Source: Monodelphis domestica
Taxonomy: Eukaryota > Chordata > Mammalia > Didelphimorphia > Didelphidae
Reading direction: 5' to 3'
NCBI RefSeq assembly: GCF_027887165.1
Contig: NC_077227.1
Coordinates: 78,312,988 to 78,376,987 of the forward strand
Length of the DNA: 64,000 nucleotides
Positions 31,846-43,750 of this stretch are shown piece after piece. Each line of letters starts with the position of its first letter. Positions within the stretch are counted from its first letter, which is position 1. Made by a program: the position numbers and the translations under genes. Below the pieces are notes generated by a model. It saw only the letters and a program-made list of their open reading frames with translations, did no database searches and was not told the origin of the DNA.

Positions 31846-32725
31846 AATGACTCCCAAGGCTTCAGTTGGTTATCACTTCGACTCAATCTCTTATCTCCAG
31901 CCTGGATAGTTTTACAACTACATGCTATATGGTGGCATTTTGGTGTCCTGACATGAGCTCCAATGCAGCAAGTTCCAGCGGAACTCCTCTCTTCTAGAAT
32001 TTGCTTCTCTAGCCACCTTCCCTATTTTTTTCAGATGTTGCCAAATCCTTGTTGGATTCACAGCTGTAATACTAATATTTAGCACTTTGAGGTTTGCAAA
32101 ATGCTTTACATTTGATCTTCACAACCATCCTGTTATTATCCACATTTTACAGATAAAGAAAAAAAAATTAAGTGACTTGCCCAAGGTCACACAGGTAGTA
32201 TTACGGGGTTTCAAATCCTGGTCTTCTCACTTCACTGTCTGCTATACCATGCTACCTTCCACCTTTGCCCATCACTTTTGCCCAGCCCTTGGGACTCCAT
32301 TCTCCCTAACTTTACCTGGGCTAGATGCTAGCTACCTTGAATTCCTTCCCCTTCCATTCTGTTTCCATATGATGCCAAAATATTCTTAATGCATAGGTAG
32401 GTCTTAGTTATTCCTCATTTATCTGTTCATTCATTAATTAATTTGTTTATTTTTTTTTACTCCCCTTTAAAAAATTTTCCAATGATTTTTTATTTACCAA
32501 ATAAAACTTGATCTGGCATACAAAGCCCTGTGTGAGTTTATTCACCAACCCTCCTTTCTAGATTTAACCCATATTATGCCTGTTAGTGTGTACTAAATTC
32601 TAGCCATTCCCACTGTGGGAAAGAAGGCTTTTCTTTCCTTTCTGCCACATACTTCATTTCCGTGATGTATCTAATCCATCTGGCACAGATGATTCATTCT
32701 GGCTTAATGTCAAGAGTTTGAATTC
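31846..32725 (+). repeat. L2 and MIR remnants
   Basis: 31850-32010 resembles L2 RT-region nucleotides (CCCAAGGCTTCAGTTGGTTATCA, CAGCCTGGATAG). 32060-32280 is a plus-strand MIR (GCACTTTGAGGTTTGCAAAATGC, GTGACTTGCCCAAGGTCACAC). 32490-32725 is an L2 3' segment (TGATCTGGCATACAAAGCCC, CCATTCCCACTGTG). Confidence 0.65.
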
Positions 32726-33104
32726 TGCTAGCAATGTTGACAGACAGACCTACAATAAACTTTTTCCTGGTGAAAAAAAAAAAAAGTCCATTTCTTGAAC
32801 TGGTGAAACAAAATTACTTATTAGAGTGACCGAGGTGGATAGTACATGTCACTTACCACTTTTGTCCTTGACTGGGACTTTCTGTAAAGGAAGAACACAG
32901 GCTTCGCTCATTGACCACCCTCATTATGATATTTGACCCCCAATTTTGTTATCTCTATATGTTGTCTGTATTTTTGTAGATGTGCATATTGTTCTGTGGG
33001 CTCGCCTTTCTTTACCTTGTTTCTTATGACATTAATTAATATATAATATTATATATTCTCCTGTTTCTCTTAATCTTCATATATTTATAGCTCACCAGAT
33101 GAGC

Positions 33105-33245
33105 AATTTAGAAAAGGAATGAGGTCTTTAGAAGCCACCTTCCTCATTTTGCAGATCAGAAATTGAGGTTCAGAGAGATTAAATGATTTACTTACAGTCA
33201 TTTGGATAGACAGCAAGTAGTAGATCATCAAGGCAGCCTACACAG
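33105..33245 (+). repeat. MIR-like fragment
   Basis: CATTTTGCAGATCAGAAATTGAGG, AGAGATTAAATGATTTACTTACAG are diverged MIR core. The 400 bases to the left show only AT-rich sequence. Confidence 0.6.
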
Positions 33246-33329
33246 GCACTGTAGAATGCTTGGAGCTCGATGGAACATCGAAGGAGCCTGGGTCACCCGC
33301 TATATTCTGGGCTACCTCCAGTTATCTTG

Positions 33330-33450
33330 ACTGTTTGTCTTACAGATGGATTTGAATGACCCTGGAAGAGAAAGTGAGGCTGATGACTTCATGTAACTCT
33401 GCCTGACTTAAATATAATTCACTGGCAAGTCAAAACATCACTCCGTGATG
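33330..33450. repeat. Unnamed interspersed repeat, copy 2
   Basis: Second copy of the repeat at 13597-13685, ending GTGATGTCTCTGGTCCTCTT. About 75% identity is estimated by eye. Confidence 0.6.
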
Positions 33451-34157
33451 TCTCTGGTCCTCTTAAATATCAAAAACAAAAAACAAAGGACAAAAAAGGG
33501 ATAGACCTAGGATTGCAACTCAGATCTTTGGGCTGCAAGAACGATACACTTTCTGCTCTTTAGATGCTTCCCTTTTTTTAAGTCATTCTTCAGTCATTTG
33601 GTGTATATTTTACTGCTGGCTTTTTGTTACAAATAATGCTGCCATGAATATTTTTGCACGAATAGGTTTTGTTTTGTTTTGCCATCATTAATCTCCCAAG
33701 TGTAAGATCTCTGGGTGAAAGGACATAAGCAATTTAGTAATTTTTTCTTGCATAATTCTTACTTGTTTTCTACAGTAGATGAATCACATTCACAATTATA
33801 CCAGGAGTGATTTTGCCTGCCAGTCTTTCCAGGATCCTTCAAGGTTGAATTTTCCTGTCTTTGCCAACGGCGTTTCTTTTTAGTTCTTACTTTTCTTGAC
33901 CTATTTGACATAGTTTTAAAAATTCTAGTGATAATAGTAATGCAAGAAGAATAAATTAAGAGAATGAAAATAGTCAAGGAAGTTAGAGTGCCTCTATTTG
34001 CTGATAATATTATGGTATAGTTGAAAAACCTAAGAGACTTAATAAACATTAATCACATAATGATAATAGATGTTTTTGATATTTTGAGATTATTTTTTAT
34101 TTTAGATATTTTGAGAGGAAATAAATCCAAGTTATAATTTCTTTAAAATACTAATAA

Positions 34158-34366
34158 AGGGGCAGCTGGGTGGCTCAGTGGATTGAGAACCAGGCCTAGA
34201 GAAGGGAGGTCCTAGGTTCAAATCTGGCCTCAGACACTTCCCAGCCATGTGATCCTGGGCAAGTCGTTTGATCCCCATTGCCTAGCCCTTACCACTCTTC
34301 TGCCTTGGAACCAATACACAGTATTGATTCCAAGATGGAAGGTAAGGGTTTAAAAAAAACACACAA
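34158..34366 (+). repeat. Short-type tRNA-headed SINE, near consensus
   Basis: GGGGCAGCTGGGTGGCTCAG through CTGGGCAAGTCGTTTGATCC to GGAAGGTAAGGGTTTAAAAA. One of the best preserved copies. Confidence 0.95.
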
Positions 34367-34571
34367 AAAATTAATAAAAACCAGAACAAACTGATACTCT
34401 TTATAATGAAAAAATATAAAATGTTAGAGCATTTAATTAATTTTCTCATGACTAAATACCAAGGCCCACATAAGGCCAATGTAAAGACAACTCTAAAAAA
34501 TTTTAGAGAGAAATAAGAGAAGGATTAAATAACTGGAAAGATATTTAGTATATGATATGTTAAGAGAGTTT

Positions 34572-35682
34572 TTATTAATTTCTCCTTTTTTTATATTTAA
34601 GAGGAAAAGGAGTAATAATATTTTTTCAGTAAAAGACCCCCTGCTGTGCCACTTGGCAGCTGGTGAAAGTTAGAAGGGTGTGACTGAGTGTGGTTTGTAA
34701 GTTACAGACTGTTGGAAAGGACTTTTTGTCTCTGGGTTTCCTGGGGAGAGGTTGTGCTGCTAGCATTCTCTCTGGTTGGAGATAGAGAACTGAATTAAGG
34801 CCTTAATAGCCTTATTGATTATTAATTAACTTGGGTAGATAAGGTAGGTAGTGGTTATATTATTAGATAGAGAGAGTAGTGAGAGTAAGTGAAGGCTTTG
34901 GCCAAACAGAAGATACTGCCCTCTAAGTGTGATATCAAAATCACTTTAAAAGACTGATATATATTAATTTATGGTCGCCAAGGAATTCAGCTATGTAATT
35001 CCCTAAATGAAACACTCAAATCAGAATGGAGTTTATGGTGGTTTAATCACAATGGGAATAAGAAAAGGGAGAGGGAGAGAAGGAGAGAGGAGGAAAGGGA
35101 AAGAGGTTAACTCAACCTTCTGGCAGAGCCAGAGGGAGTTTAGGCCTGGAAGGCCAAGGTAGAAAGGAGAATCAGTCCTTGACTCACGTGACTGATCTGA
35201 AGGAAGCTGTCTGCAGGCCTCCTCCTTGCTCAAGCTCCTAGCATGAACTGCCAGCCAGCTCTGTCCACAGGAAGTGAGCGAATTCCAGAGGTTGCTTTCT
35301 ACGTTACTTCCTCTGCCTCACAAGTGCCAATGGTGGCTCAAGCTTGGCTTAGGACAGCCCAGGTGGGCAGTTAGTCATCTCTGATTTGTCATTGACTAGC
35401 ATATGCCCATGCAGCGTGGGTGTACACAATTTTTTGGGTGCTATACCAAGCAAAATGGAGATTCCAAAACTCACATAAGGCAGATAGATGTAAGGTTTTC
35501 TAGAAAAACTTGGTTAGGATTGGGATCTTGGGTATAGTTATAATCTATTATAAGATTACTTTCACTTTCCTCCTTCCTATTTCCTATCAGTATTTCCTAA
35601 TAATTAACTGTTTTGCATTTAATAAACTACTACTGGCTTTTGACTAAACTCCTGCCCTACCCCCCCAATTTAACCCTTCACA
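34572..35682 (-). mobile_element. LTR block (copy B), composite, inside old L1
   Basis: 1111 bp between GAGTTT hexamers (34566-34571 and 35683-35688) that split the L1. On the minus strand it begins TGTGAAGGG (LTR-like start). A U5-like region at 34928-35060 is nearly identical to LTR copy A (CACTTTAAAAGACTGATATA, GCTATGTAATTCC). The remaining 34572-34927 does not match the LTR and could be a second nested element or internal sequence. No primer-binding site was recognised. Confidence 0.6.
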
Positions 35683-35852
35683 GAGTTTAGGTTGAACCAG
35701 TATAGGAAAGATGGCAGTACTACCTAAAATTAGCTTGTAGACTATGTATATTATAGTAATATAAAGCAAAATCAATAAAAATATCAGTAATTGACTAAAA
35801 CTAAACTGAGATTAGAACTAAAGTGATAAAATTTATATGAAGATGCAGATAA

Positions 35853-36045
35853 ACGGGCAGCTAAATGTCTCAGGGAATTGTGAGCCAGGCCACGAGACAG
35901 GAAGCCTTGGCCTCAAACTCTTCCTAGGCATATGACCCTGAGCAAGTCATGTAACTCCCATTGTTTAGCCCTTACTGCTTTTCTGCCTTGGAACAATACA
36001 CAATATTGATTCTAAGTCAGAAGGTAAGGGTTTAAGAAAAAAAAG
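35853..36045 (+). repeat. Short-type SINE
   Basis: GGGCAGCTAAATGTCTCAGGG, CCCTGAGCAAGTCATGTAAC, GAACAATACACAATATTGATTC and AGAAGGTAAGGGTTT are in order. The B-box region is shortened. Confidence 0.87.
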
Positions 36046-36429
36046 AAGCAGATAAGAATATTAAGTGGAATTATGGAAGGAAACAAAAGAAGATCTCTGT
36101 TACTGACAGATTTCCGAATATAGCATAAAGCAGCAATTACCATAATTATTCAGTACTGTATAAAAAATAGATCAGTGAAATAAAAGAAAGATTAGAACCC
36201 AAGATAAGTAATCAACTAACATTTGACAAATCCAAGATCATAAAATTTTGACTGGGGAAGGGAATCATCTCTAGTAGCAACTGCTGAGAAACCAAAGAAA
36301 TGATGGAAAATTATAGAAAATTAAGAAAATGAGAATAGATCCGTATCTCACACTATATCTTATTCTATTGTAATGTGATCAATTAATTATAGAAATCATA
36401 ATACATCATAACAAATGTAAAATCATATT

Positions 36430-36582
36430 GGCTTTTAAAGCCCTCTGTAAACTGGCCCCTTTCTACCTTTCCAGGCTTTTTGTATCTTACTCATTCATGG
36501 TTCTATAAACTTTCACATGCAAAGTTGCTTGGCCTCCTTGTTCCTCAAACCCAGAACTCCATTTCCTGACTAACAGTTTTTA
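36430..36582 (+). repeat. L2 3' segment, left half of a split copy
   Basis: TAAAGCCCTCTGTAAACTGGCCCC, CCTCAAACCCAGAACTCC and CTGACTAACAGTTTTTA lead directly into an old L1. The L2 continues at 50117 on the far side of the 13.5-kb insertion. Confidence 0.85.
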
Positions 36583-37684
36583 ATTTAATTTAATTTTGAA
36601 ATTTTTATTTAATTAGATGATTTAGAATATTTTTCCATGGTTACAAGACTCATGTTCTTTCCCTCCCCTCCGCCCCCCCCCCCCCCTTATTCCTGTATCT
36701 GATGGGCAATTTCACTGGGTTTAACATGTGTCATTGATCAAGACCTATTTCCATATTATTACTATTTGCACTAGGGTGATCTTTTAGCGTCTACTTCCCC
36801 AGTCATATCCCCATTGACCCATGTGATCAAGCAGTTGTTTTTCTTCTATGTTTCTTTTCCCACAGTTCTTCCTTTGGATATGGATAGTGTTCTTTCTCAT
36901 ATGACCCTCCGAATAGTTCTGGATCATTGCATTGCTACTAATAGAGAAGTCCATTACATTCGATTGTACCACAGGGTATCAGTCTCTGTGTACATTGTTC
37001 TCTTGGTTCTGCTTTCAGTCTGCATCAATTCCTGGAGGTTGTTCCAGTCTCCATGGAATTCCTCCACTTTATTATTCCTTTTAGCACAATAGTATTCCAT
37101 CACCAACATATACCACAATTTGCTCAGCCATTCCCCAATTGGAGGGCATCCCCTCATTTTCCAATTTTTTGCCACCACAAAGAGCACAGCTATGAATATT
37201 CTTGTACATGTCTTTTTCTTTATTATCTCTTTGGGGTACAAACCCAGGAGTGCTATGGCTGGATCAAAGGGCAGACAGTCTTTTAGTGCCTTTCGAGCAT
37301 AGTTCCAAATTGCCCTCCAGAATGGTTGGATCAATTCACCACTCTACCAGCAATGCATTAATGTTCCAATTTTGCCATATCCTCTCCAACATTTATTACT
37401 TTCCTTTGCTGTCATGTTAGCCAAACTGCTAAGTGTGAGGTGATGCCTCAGAGTTATTTTGATTTGCATCTCTCTGATTATAAGAAATTTAGACATTTTC
37501 TCATGTGCTTATTAATAGTTTTGATTTCTTTGTCTGAAAATTGCCTATTAATGTCCCTTGCCCATTTATCAATTGGGAAATGGCTTGATTTTTTTGTACA
37601 ATTGATTTAGCTCCTTATAAATTTGAGTGATTAGACCTTTGTCAGAGGTTTTTGTTATAAAGATTGTTTCCGGAGACTTCCGGT

Positions 37685-37696
37685 CAAGATGGCGGC
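37685..37696 (+). promoter_or_regulatory. YY1-type site at the L1 5' end
   Basis: CAAGATGGCGGC starts 13 bases into the L1. The same motif in the same place in other mammalian L1s binds YY1 and positions transcription initiation at the element's first base. The corresponding position in the old L1 (near 50094) is mutated (CAAGGTGACTCC). Confidence 0.8.
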
Positions 37697-37930
37697 TTAG
37701 AGAAAGCTAAAGTTCAGATCTCCAGAAACCCTTCCCTACTGATCTCAAACTATATGCTCCTAGGGCGCCGAAATTCAAAACAATCAACAGCATAGACCCT
37801 GGGAATCCTCCTCCTGGACCTGGACCTGGATCAAAAGGTACGGCCCCCCTCAAAAGCCAGAACCTGAGATCACTCGGACCTAAGGGGTAGGAGCACCGAG
37901 TCCAAGGCTACAGAGGGAAACTTAGAGCCG

Positions 37931-38335
37931 AGATTGTAACCCCCAGGCTGGATCCTTCCATCGGAGTCCCAGTGAAAGTCACTGCCCTCAGAGCTCCAGG
38001 AAGCCGTGCCCCCCCCCCCCCCCAGGGAGCAGGGTCATCTGAAACAACAGTAACCCTCAGGGCCTTCTATCCAAGTCTCAGTGAAAGTCACTGCCCTTGG
38101 AGCTCCAGGAAGCCGCAGCCCCTCCCCCCTCAGAGAGCAGGGTCCTCTGAAACAACAGTAACCCTCAGGGCCGACAAGACAGCCTCACGGCCAGCTATTC
38201 TGAAGGCACCTTCCAGAAAGCAATCCGACCCAGTCGAGGGGGCACCTTAACAGCAGGGAAACAGAGAGAGTCAGGGGAGAGTGTAACCCCCTGGCCGGAT
38301 CCTTCCATTACAGTTCCAGTGAAAGTCACTGCCTT
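37931..38335 (+). repeat. Repeated blocks in the L1 5' UTR
   Basis: Two head-to-tail units of 109 bases start AGTGAAAGTCACTGCC at 37971 and 38080 and share CTCCAGGAAGCCG..GCC, GAGCAGGGTC.TCTGAAAC and AACAGTAACCCTCAGGGCC. A third start lies at 38318. A 58-base segment (37931-37988) also recurs at 38278-38335. A long frame through the area is a product of the repeat and has no ATG-based coding support. Confidence 0.9.
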
Positions 38336-38447
38336 AAGGCATACTCAGTTCAACCCAGGGAAAGCTCATAGAACGGACAATCTGCCCAGGACTAAAACCT
38401 CTGAACACCAGACAGAGATAAGAGAAGCTAATCCTCCCCATTCAGAG

Positions 38448-39413
38448 ATGGCAAACTCCACAGAAGCACAGAAGCCCCAAAATCCCAAGAAAAATAAGAA
38501 GAAAGGGGCGACTTTGGACACATTCTATGGAGCCAAAATACAAAATACAGAGGAGATAGAAGATGATACACAAGAAAATGCTCCGAAACCTTCCAAAGGA
38601 AATGGAAACTCTCCACAAACCCATGAAGAATTTGAATCAGAAATGACCAAAAAGATGGAAGCCTTCTGGGAGGAAAAGTTGGAAATAATGCAAAAGAAAT
38701 TCATGCATCTACAAAACCGGTGTGACCAAACTGAAAAGGAAAACCAGGCTTTAAAGGTCAGAATCAAGCAACTGGAAGACAACGATCATGTAAAAGAGCA
38801 AGAATTAATAAAGCAAAGCCAAAATACCAAGAAATTAGAAGAGAACATAAAATATCTCACCAACAAGGTGACAGATCTGGAAAATAGAGGGAGAAGAGAT
38901 AATTTAAGAATAATTGGACTTCCAGAAAAGCCAGAAATAAACCCCAAACTCGACATCGTGATACAAGATATAATCAAAGAAAATTGCCCAGAGATTCTAG
39001 AACAAGGGGTTAATACAGCCACTGACAGAGCTCACAGAACACCTTCTACACTAAACCCCCAAAAGACAACTCCCAGGAATGTAATTGCCAAATTCCAAAG
39101 CTCTCAAACAAAAGAAAAAATCCTACAGGAAGCCAGAAAAAGACAATTTAGATATAAAGGAATGCCAATCAGGGTCACACAAGACCTGGTAAGTTCTACT
39201 CTGAATGATTGTAAGGCATGGAACATGATCTTCAGAAAGGCAAGAGAGCTGGGTCTCCAACCAAGAATCAGCTACCCAGCAAAACTGACTATATACTTCC
39301 AAGGGAAAGTATGGGCATTCAACAAAATAGAAGATTTCCAACTTTTTGCAAAGAAAAGACCAGAGCTCTGTGGAAAGTTTGATACCGAAAAACAAAGAGC
39401 AAGGAATACCTGA
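38448..39413 (+). CDS. L1 ORF1 protein (RNA-binding trimer), intact, 321 aa
   Basis: ORF1p coats L1 RNA as a trimer and acts as a nucleic-acid chaperone in the cytoplasmic RNP. The ATG at 38448 is the first in-frame ATG; a frame extending upstream begins only at a GTG within the 5' UTR repeat. Residues 1-60 are basic and disordered (QNPKKNKKKG). About 61-148 is a coiled coil containing RCDQTE, the trimer-register motif also found in human ORF1p (RCDQLE). About 150-245 is the RRM (NLRIIGLPEKPE, IIKENCPEIL, RAHRTPS). About 246-305 is the C-terminal domain (ARKRQF.YKGMPIR, QPRISYPAKL). Length fits the family (about 320-340). There is no internal stop. Confidence 0.96.
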   Translation: MANSTEAQKPQNPKKNKKKGATLDTFYGAKIQNTEEIEDDTQENAPKPSKGNGNSPQTHEEFESEMTKKMEAFWEEKLEIMQKKFMHLQNRCDQTEKENQALKVRIKQLEDNDHVKEQELIKQSQNTKKLEENIKYLTNKVTDLENRGRRDNLRIIGLPEKPEINPKLDIVIQDIIKENCPEILEQGVNTATDRAHRTPSTLNPQKTTPRNVIAKFQSSQTKEKILQEARKRQFRYKGMPIRVTQDLVSSTLNDCKAWNMIFRKARELGLQPRISYPAKLTIYFQGKVWAFNKIEDFQLFAKKRPELCGKFDTEKQRARNT

Positions 39414-39942
39414 AAAGTGAAATATTAAGGAAAGGGGAAAGGAGAAAAATGTTATCTTCTTCTTTTATTCAAACTCTCTTCTATAGGACTACATTTATAT
39501 CTGTATACTAACATGTGGGGAAAATGTAATGTATAAATAGGGGGTAAAGAAAGACCAAATAGAATAATCTTTCTCACACAAAGATTCACATGGGAAGGGG
39601 AGGAGAAGAAAACTCCTATAAGAAGGAGAGGAAGAGAGAGTTTTTTACTTAAACCTTAATCTCAGGAAAATCAACTCTGAGAGGGAAAAACATCCAGATC
39701 CACTGGGATCTTGAATCCTATCTTACCCAACAAGGGTAGGGAGAAGGGAAAACCAAGGGGGGGAGGGGGAGAGGGAAAACAAAAAGGGAGGGAAAGAGAG
39801 GGGGAGGGGGAGGGAACAAAAAGGGAGGGACTAAAAAGGGAAACATCAAGCGAGGGGACAAGGGGGACTGATTCAAAGTAAATCACTGGACTAAAAGGTA
39901 GAGTCGAAGAAGAAAAGGTTAGAATCAGGGAAGGATATCAAA

Positions 39943-42900
39943 ATGCCAGGGAGTCCAAAAATGACAATCATAACTTTGAACGTGAATGGGATGAACTCAC
40001 CCATAAAACGTAGACAAATAGCAGAATGGATTAGAATCCAAAACCCTACCATATGTTGTCTTCAAGAAACACACGTGAGGCGGGTTGACACCCACAAGGT
40101 CAGAATTAAAGAATGGAGTAAGACCTTCTGGGCCTCAACTGACAGAAAGAAGGCAGGAGTGGTAATCATGATATCTGATAAAGCCAAAGCAAAAATAGAC
40201 CTGATCAAAAGGGACAGGGAAGGTAATTATATTTTGTTAAAAGGGACTTTAGACAATGAGGAAATATCATTAATCAACATGTATGCACCAAATAATATAG
40301 CACCCAAATTTCTAATGGAGAAACTAGGAGAATTGAAGGAAGAAATAGACAGTAAAACCATACTAGTGGGAGACTTAAACCAACCATTATCAAATTTAGA
40401 TAAATCAAATCAAAAAATAAATAAGAAAGAGGTAAAAGAAGTGAATGAAATCTTAGAAAAATTAGTATTAATAGACATATGGAGAAAAATAAATAGGGAT
40501 AAAAAGGAATACACCTTCTTCTCAGCACCACATGGCACATTCACAAAAATTGACCATACATTAGGTCACAGAAACATAGCACACAAATGCAGAAAAGCAG
40601 AAATAATGAATGCAGCCTTCTCAGATCACAAGGCAATAAAAATAATGATTAGTAATGGTACATGGAAAACCAAATCAAAAACTAATTGGAAATTAAACAA
40701 TATGATACTCCAAAATCGTTTAGTTAAAGAAGAAATCATAGAAACAATTAATAATTTCATCGAGGAAAATGACAATAGTGAGACATCCTTTCAAACCTTT
40801 TGGGATGCAGCCAAAGCGGTAATCAGAGGTAAATTCATATCCCTGAATGCTTATATTAACAAACTAGGGAGAGCAGAGATCAATCAATTGGAAATGCAAA
40901 TGAAAAAACTCAAAAGCGATCAAATTAAGAACCCCCAGCAGAAAACCAAACTAGAAATCCTAAAAATTAAGGGAGAAATTAATAAAATCGAAAGTGATAG
41001 AACTATTGATTTAATAAATAAGACAAGAAGCTGGTACTTTGAAAAAACAAACAAAATAGACAAAATACTGGTCAATCTAATTAAAAAAAGGAAGGAAGAA
41101 AAGCAAATTAATAGCATCAAAGATGAAAAGGGGGACAGCACCTCCGATGAAGAGGAAATTAAGGCAATCATTAAAAACTACTTTGCCCAATTATATGGCA
41201 ATAAATACACCAATTTAGGTGACATGGATGAATATATAAAAAAATACAAACTGCCTAGACTAACAGAAGAAGAAATAGAATTCTTAAATAATCCCCTATC
41301 AGAAAATGAAATCCAACAAGCCATCAAAGAACTTCCTAAGAAAAAATCCCCAGGGCCTGATGGATTCACCTGTGAATTCTATCAAACATTCAGAGAACAG
41401 TTAATCCCAATACTATACAAACTATTTGACATAATAAGCAAAGAGGGAGTTCTACCAAATTCCTTTTATGACACAAACATGGTACTGATTCCAAAACCAG
41501 GTAGGTCAAAAACAGAGAAAGAAAACTATAGACCAATCTCCCTAATGAATATAGATGCAAAAATCTTAAATAGGATACTAGCAAAAAGACTCCAGCAAGT
41601 GATCAGAAGGATCATCCACCATGATCAAGTAGGATTCATACCAGGGATGCAGGGCTGGTTCAATATTAGGAAAACCATCCACATAATTGACCACATCAAC
41701 AAGCAAACCAACAGGAACCACATGATTATCTCAATAGACGCAGAAAAAGCATTTGATAAAATACAACACCCATTCCTATTAAAAACACTAGAAAGCATAG
41801 GAATAGAAGGGTCATTCCTAAAAATAATAAACAGTATATATCTAAAACCATCAGCTAATATCATCTGCAATGGGGATAAACTAGATGCATTCCCAATAAG
41901 ATCAGGCATGAAACAAGGATGCCCATTATCACCTCTACTATTTGACATTGTACTAGAAACACTAGCAGTAGCAATTAGAGAAGAAAAAGAAATTGAAGGC
42001 ATCAAAATAGGCAAGGAGGAGACCAAGTTATCACTCTTTGCAGATGACATGATGGTCTACTTAAAGAATCCTAGAGATTCAACCAAAAAGCTAATTGAAA
42101 TAATCAACAACTTTAGCAAAGTTGCCGGATACAAAATAAACCCACATAAATCATCAGCTTTTCTATATATCTCCAACACAGCTCAGCAGCAAAAACTAAA
42201 AAGAGAAATCCCATTCAAAATCACCTTAGACAAAATAAAATACCTAGGAATCTACCTCCCGAGACAAACACAGGAACTATATGAACACAACTACAAAACA
42301 CTCTCCACACAACTAAAACTAGACTTGAGCAATTGGAAAAACATTAACTGCTCATGGATAGGACGAGCCAATATAATAAAAATGACCATCCTACCCAAAC
42401 TTATTTATCTATTTAGTGCCATACCCATTGAACTACCAAAATACTTCTTCACTGATTTAGAAAAAACCATAACAAAATTCATTTGGAACAACAAAAGATC
42501 AAGGATATGCAGGGAAATAATGAAAAAAAAAACACATATGATGGGGGCCTTGCAGTCCCTGACCTTAAACTATATTACAAAGCAGCAGTCATCAAAACAA
42601 TTTGGTACTGGCTAAGAAACAGAAAGGAAGATCAGTGGAATAGACTGGGGGAAAGTGACCTCAGCAAGACAGTATACGATAAACCCAAAGATCCCAGCTT
42701 TTGGGACAAAAATCCACTATTCGATAAAAACTGCTGGGAAAATTGGAAGACAGTGTGGGAGAGACTAGGAATAGATCAACACCTCACACCCTACACCAAG
42801 ATAAATTCAAAATGGGTGAGTGACTTAAACATAAAGAAGGAAACCATAAGTAAATTGGGTAAACACAGAATAGTATACATGTCAGACCTTTGGGAGGGGA

Positions 42901-43750
42901 AAGACTTTAAAACCAAGCAAGACATAGAAAGAATCACAAAATGTAAATAAATAATTTTGACTACATCAAATTAAAAAGCTTTTGCACAAACGAAACCAAT
43001 GTAACTAAAATCAGAAGGGAAACAACAAACTGGGAAAAAATCTTCATAAAAACCTCTGACAAAGGCTTAATTACTCAAATTTATAAAGAGCTAAATCAAC
43101 TGTACAAAAAATCAAGCCATTCTCCAATTGATAAATGGGCAAGGGACATGGATAGGAAGTTCTCAGATAAAGAAATCAAAACTCTTAATAAGCACATGAA
43201 GAAGTGTTCTAAATCTCTTATAATCAGAGAGATGCAAATAAAAACAACTCTGAGGCATCACCTCACACCAAGCAGATTGGTTAACATGATAGCAAAGGAA
43301 AGTAATGAATGCTGGAGGGGATGTGGCGAAGTAGGGACATTAATTTATTGCTGGTGGAGTTGTGAACTGATCCAACCATTCTGGAGGGCAATTTGGAACT
43401 ATGCCCAAAGGGCGACAAAAGAATATCTACCCTTTGATCCAGCCATAGCACTGCTGGGTCTGTACCCCAAAGAGATAATGGACAAAAAGATTTGTACAAA
43501 AATATTCACAGCTGTGCTCTTTGTGGTGGCCAAAAACTGGAAAACGAGGGGATGCCCATCAATTGGGGAATGGCTGAGCAAATTGTGGTACATGTTGGTA
43601 ATGGAATACTATTGTGCTAAAAGGAATAATAAAGTGGAGGAGTTCCTTGGAGACTGGAACAACCTCCAGGAAGTGATGCAGAGCGAGAGGAGCAGAACCA
43701 GGAGAACATTGTACACAGAGACTAATACACTGTGGTATAATCGAACGTAA
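39943..43750 (+). pseudogene. L1 ORF2 (endonuclease/reverse transcriptase), two 1-base frame breaks
   Basis: ORF2p nicks target DNA and reverse-transcribes L1 RNA in place. From ATG 39943 the first 870 or so codons are open. The AP-like endonuclease has TLNVNGM, LQETH (catalytic Glu), VGDLNQPL and SDHKAI all in place. RT motifs include [35 protein letters not shown] and FADD with Asp codons at 701 and 702, matching the usual position. Frame breaks: one A missing in the 10-A run at 42523-42532 and one A missing near 42945-42948. The frame then continues through 43148-43750 with the Cys-rich segment (CWRGCGEVG..YCWWSC) and ends at 43748-43750. Ungapped length would be about 1,270 codons, typical of L1. 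Both lesions sit in A-rich runs, so sequencing error is possible. Confidence 0.95.

Larger units (their letters stand above)
33900..36425 (+). repeat. Old L1 ORF2 remnant (plus), broken by two SINEs and an LTR block
   Basis: The pieces read in order along L1 ORF2: 33900-34140 (RT region, LFADD-like TATTTGCTGATAATATTATGG), 34368-34565 (TTTAGAGAGAAATAAGAGAAGG.TTAAATAACTGGAAAGATAT), 35689-35850 (AGATGGCAGTACTACCTAAA) and 36055-36420 (C-terminal region). The order proves one ancestral element later interrupted by SINEs at 34159-34365 and 35855-36045 and an LTR block at 34572-35682. Confidence 0.8.

Noticed and set aside
37972..38250. 92-codon frame upstream of L1 ORF1 as an ORF0-like gene
   Set aside because: It arises from the tandem 5' UTR blocks on the plus strand and starts without ATG. 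The known primate ORF0 is antisense, so there is no support.
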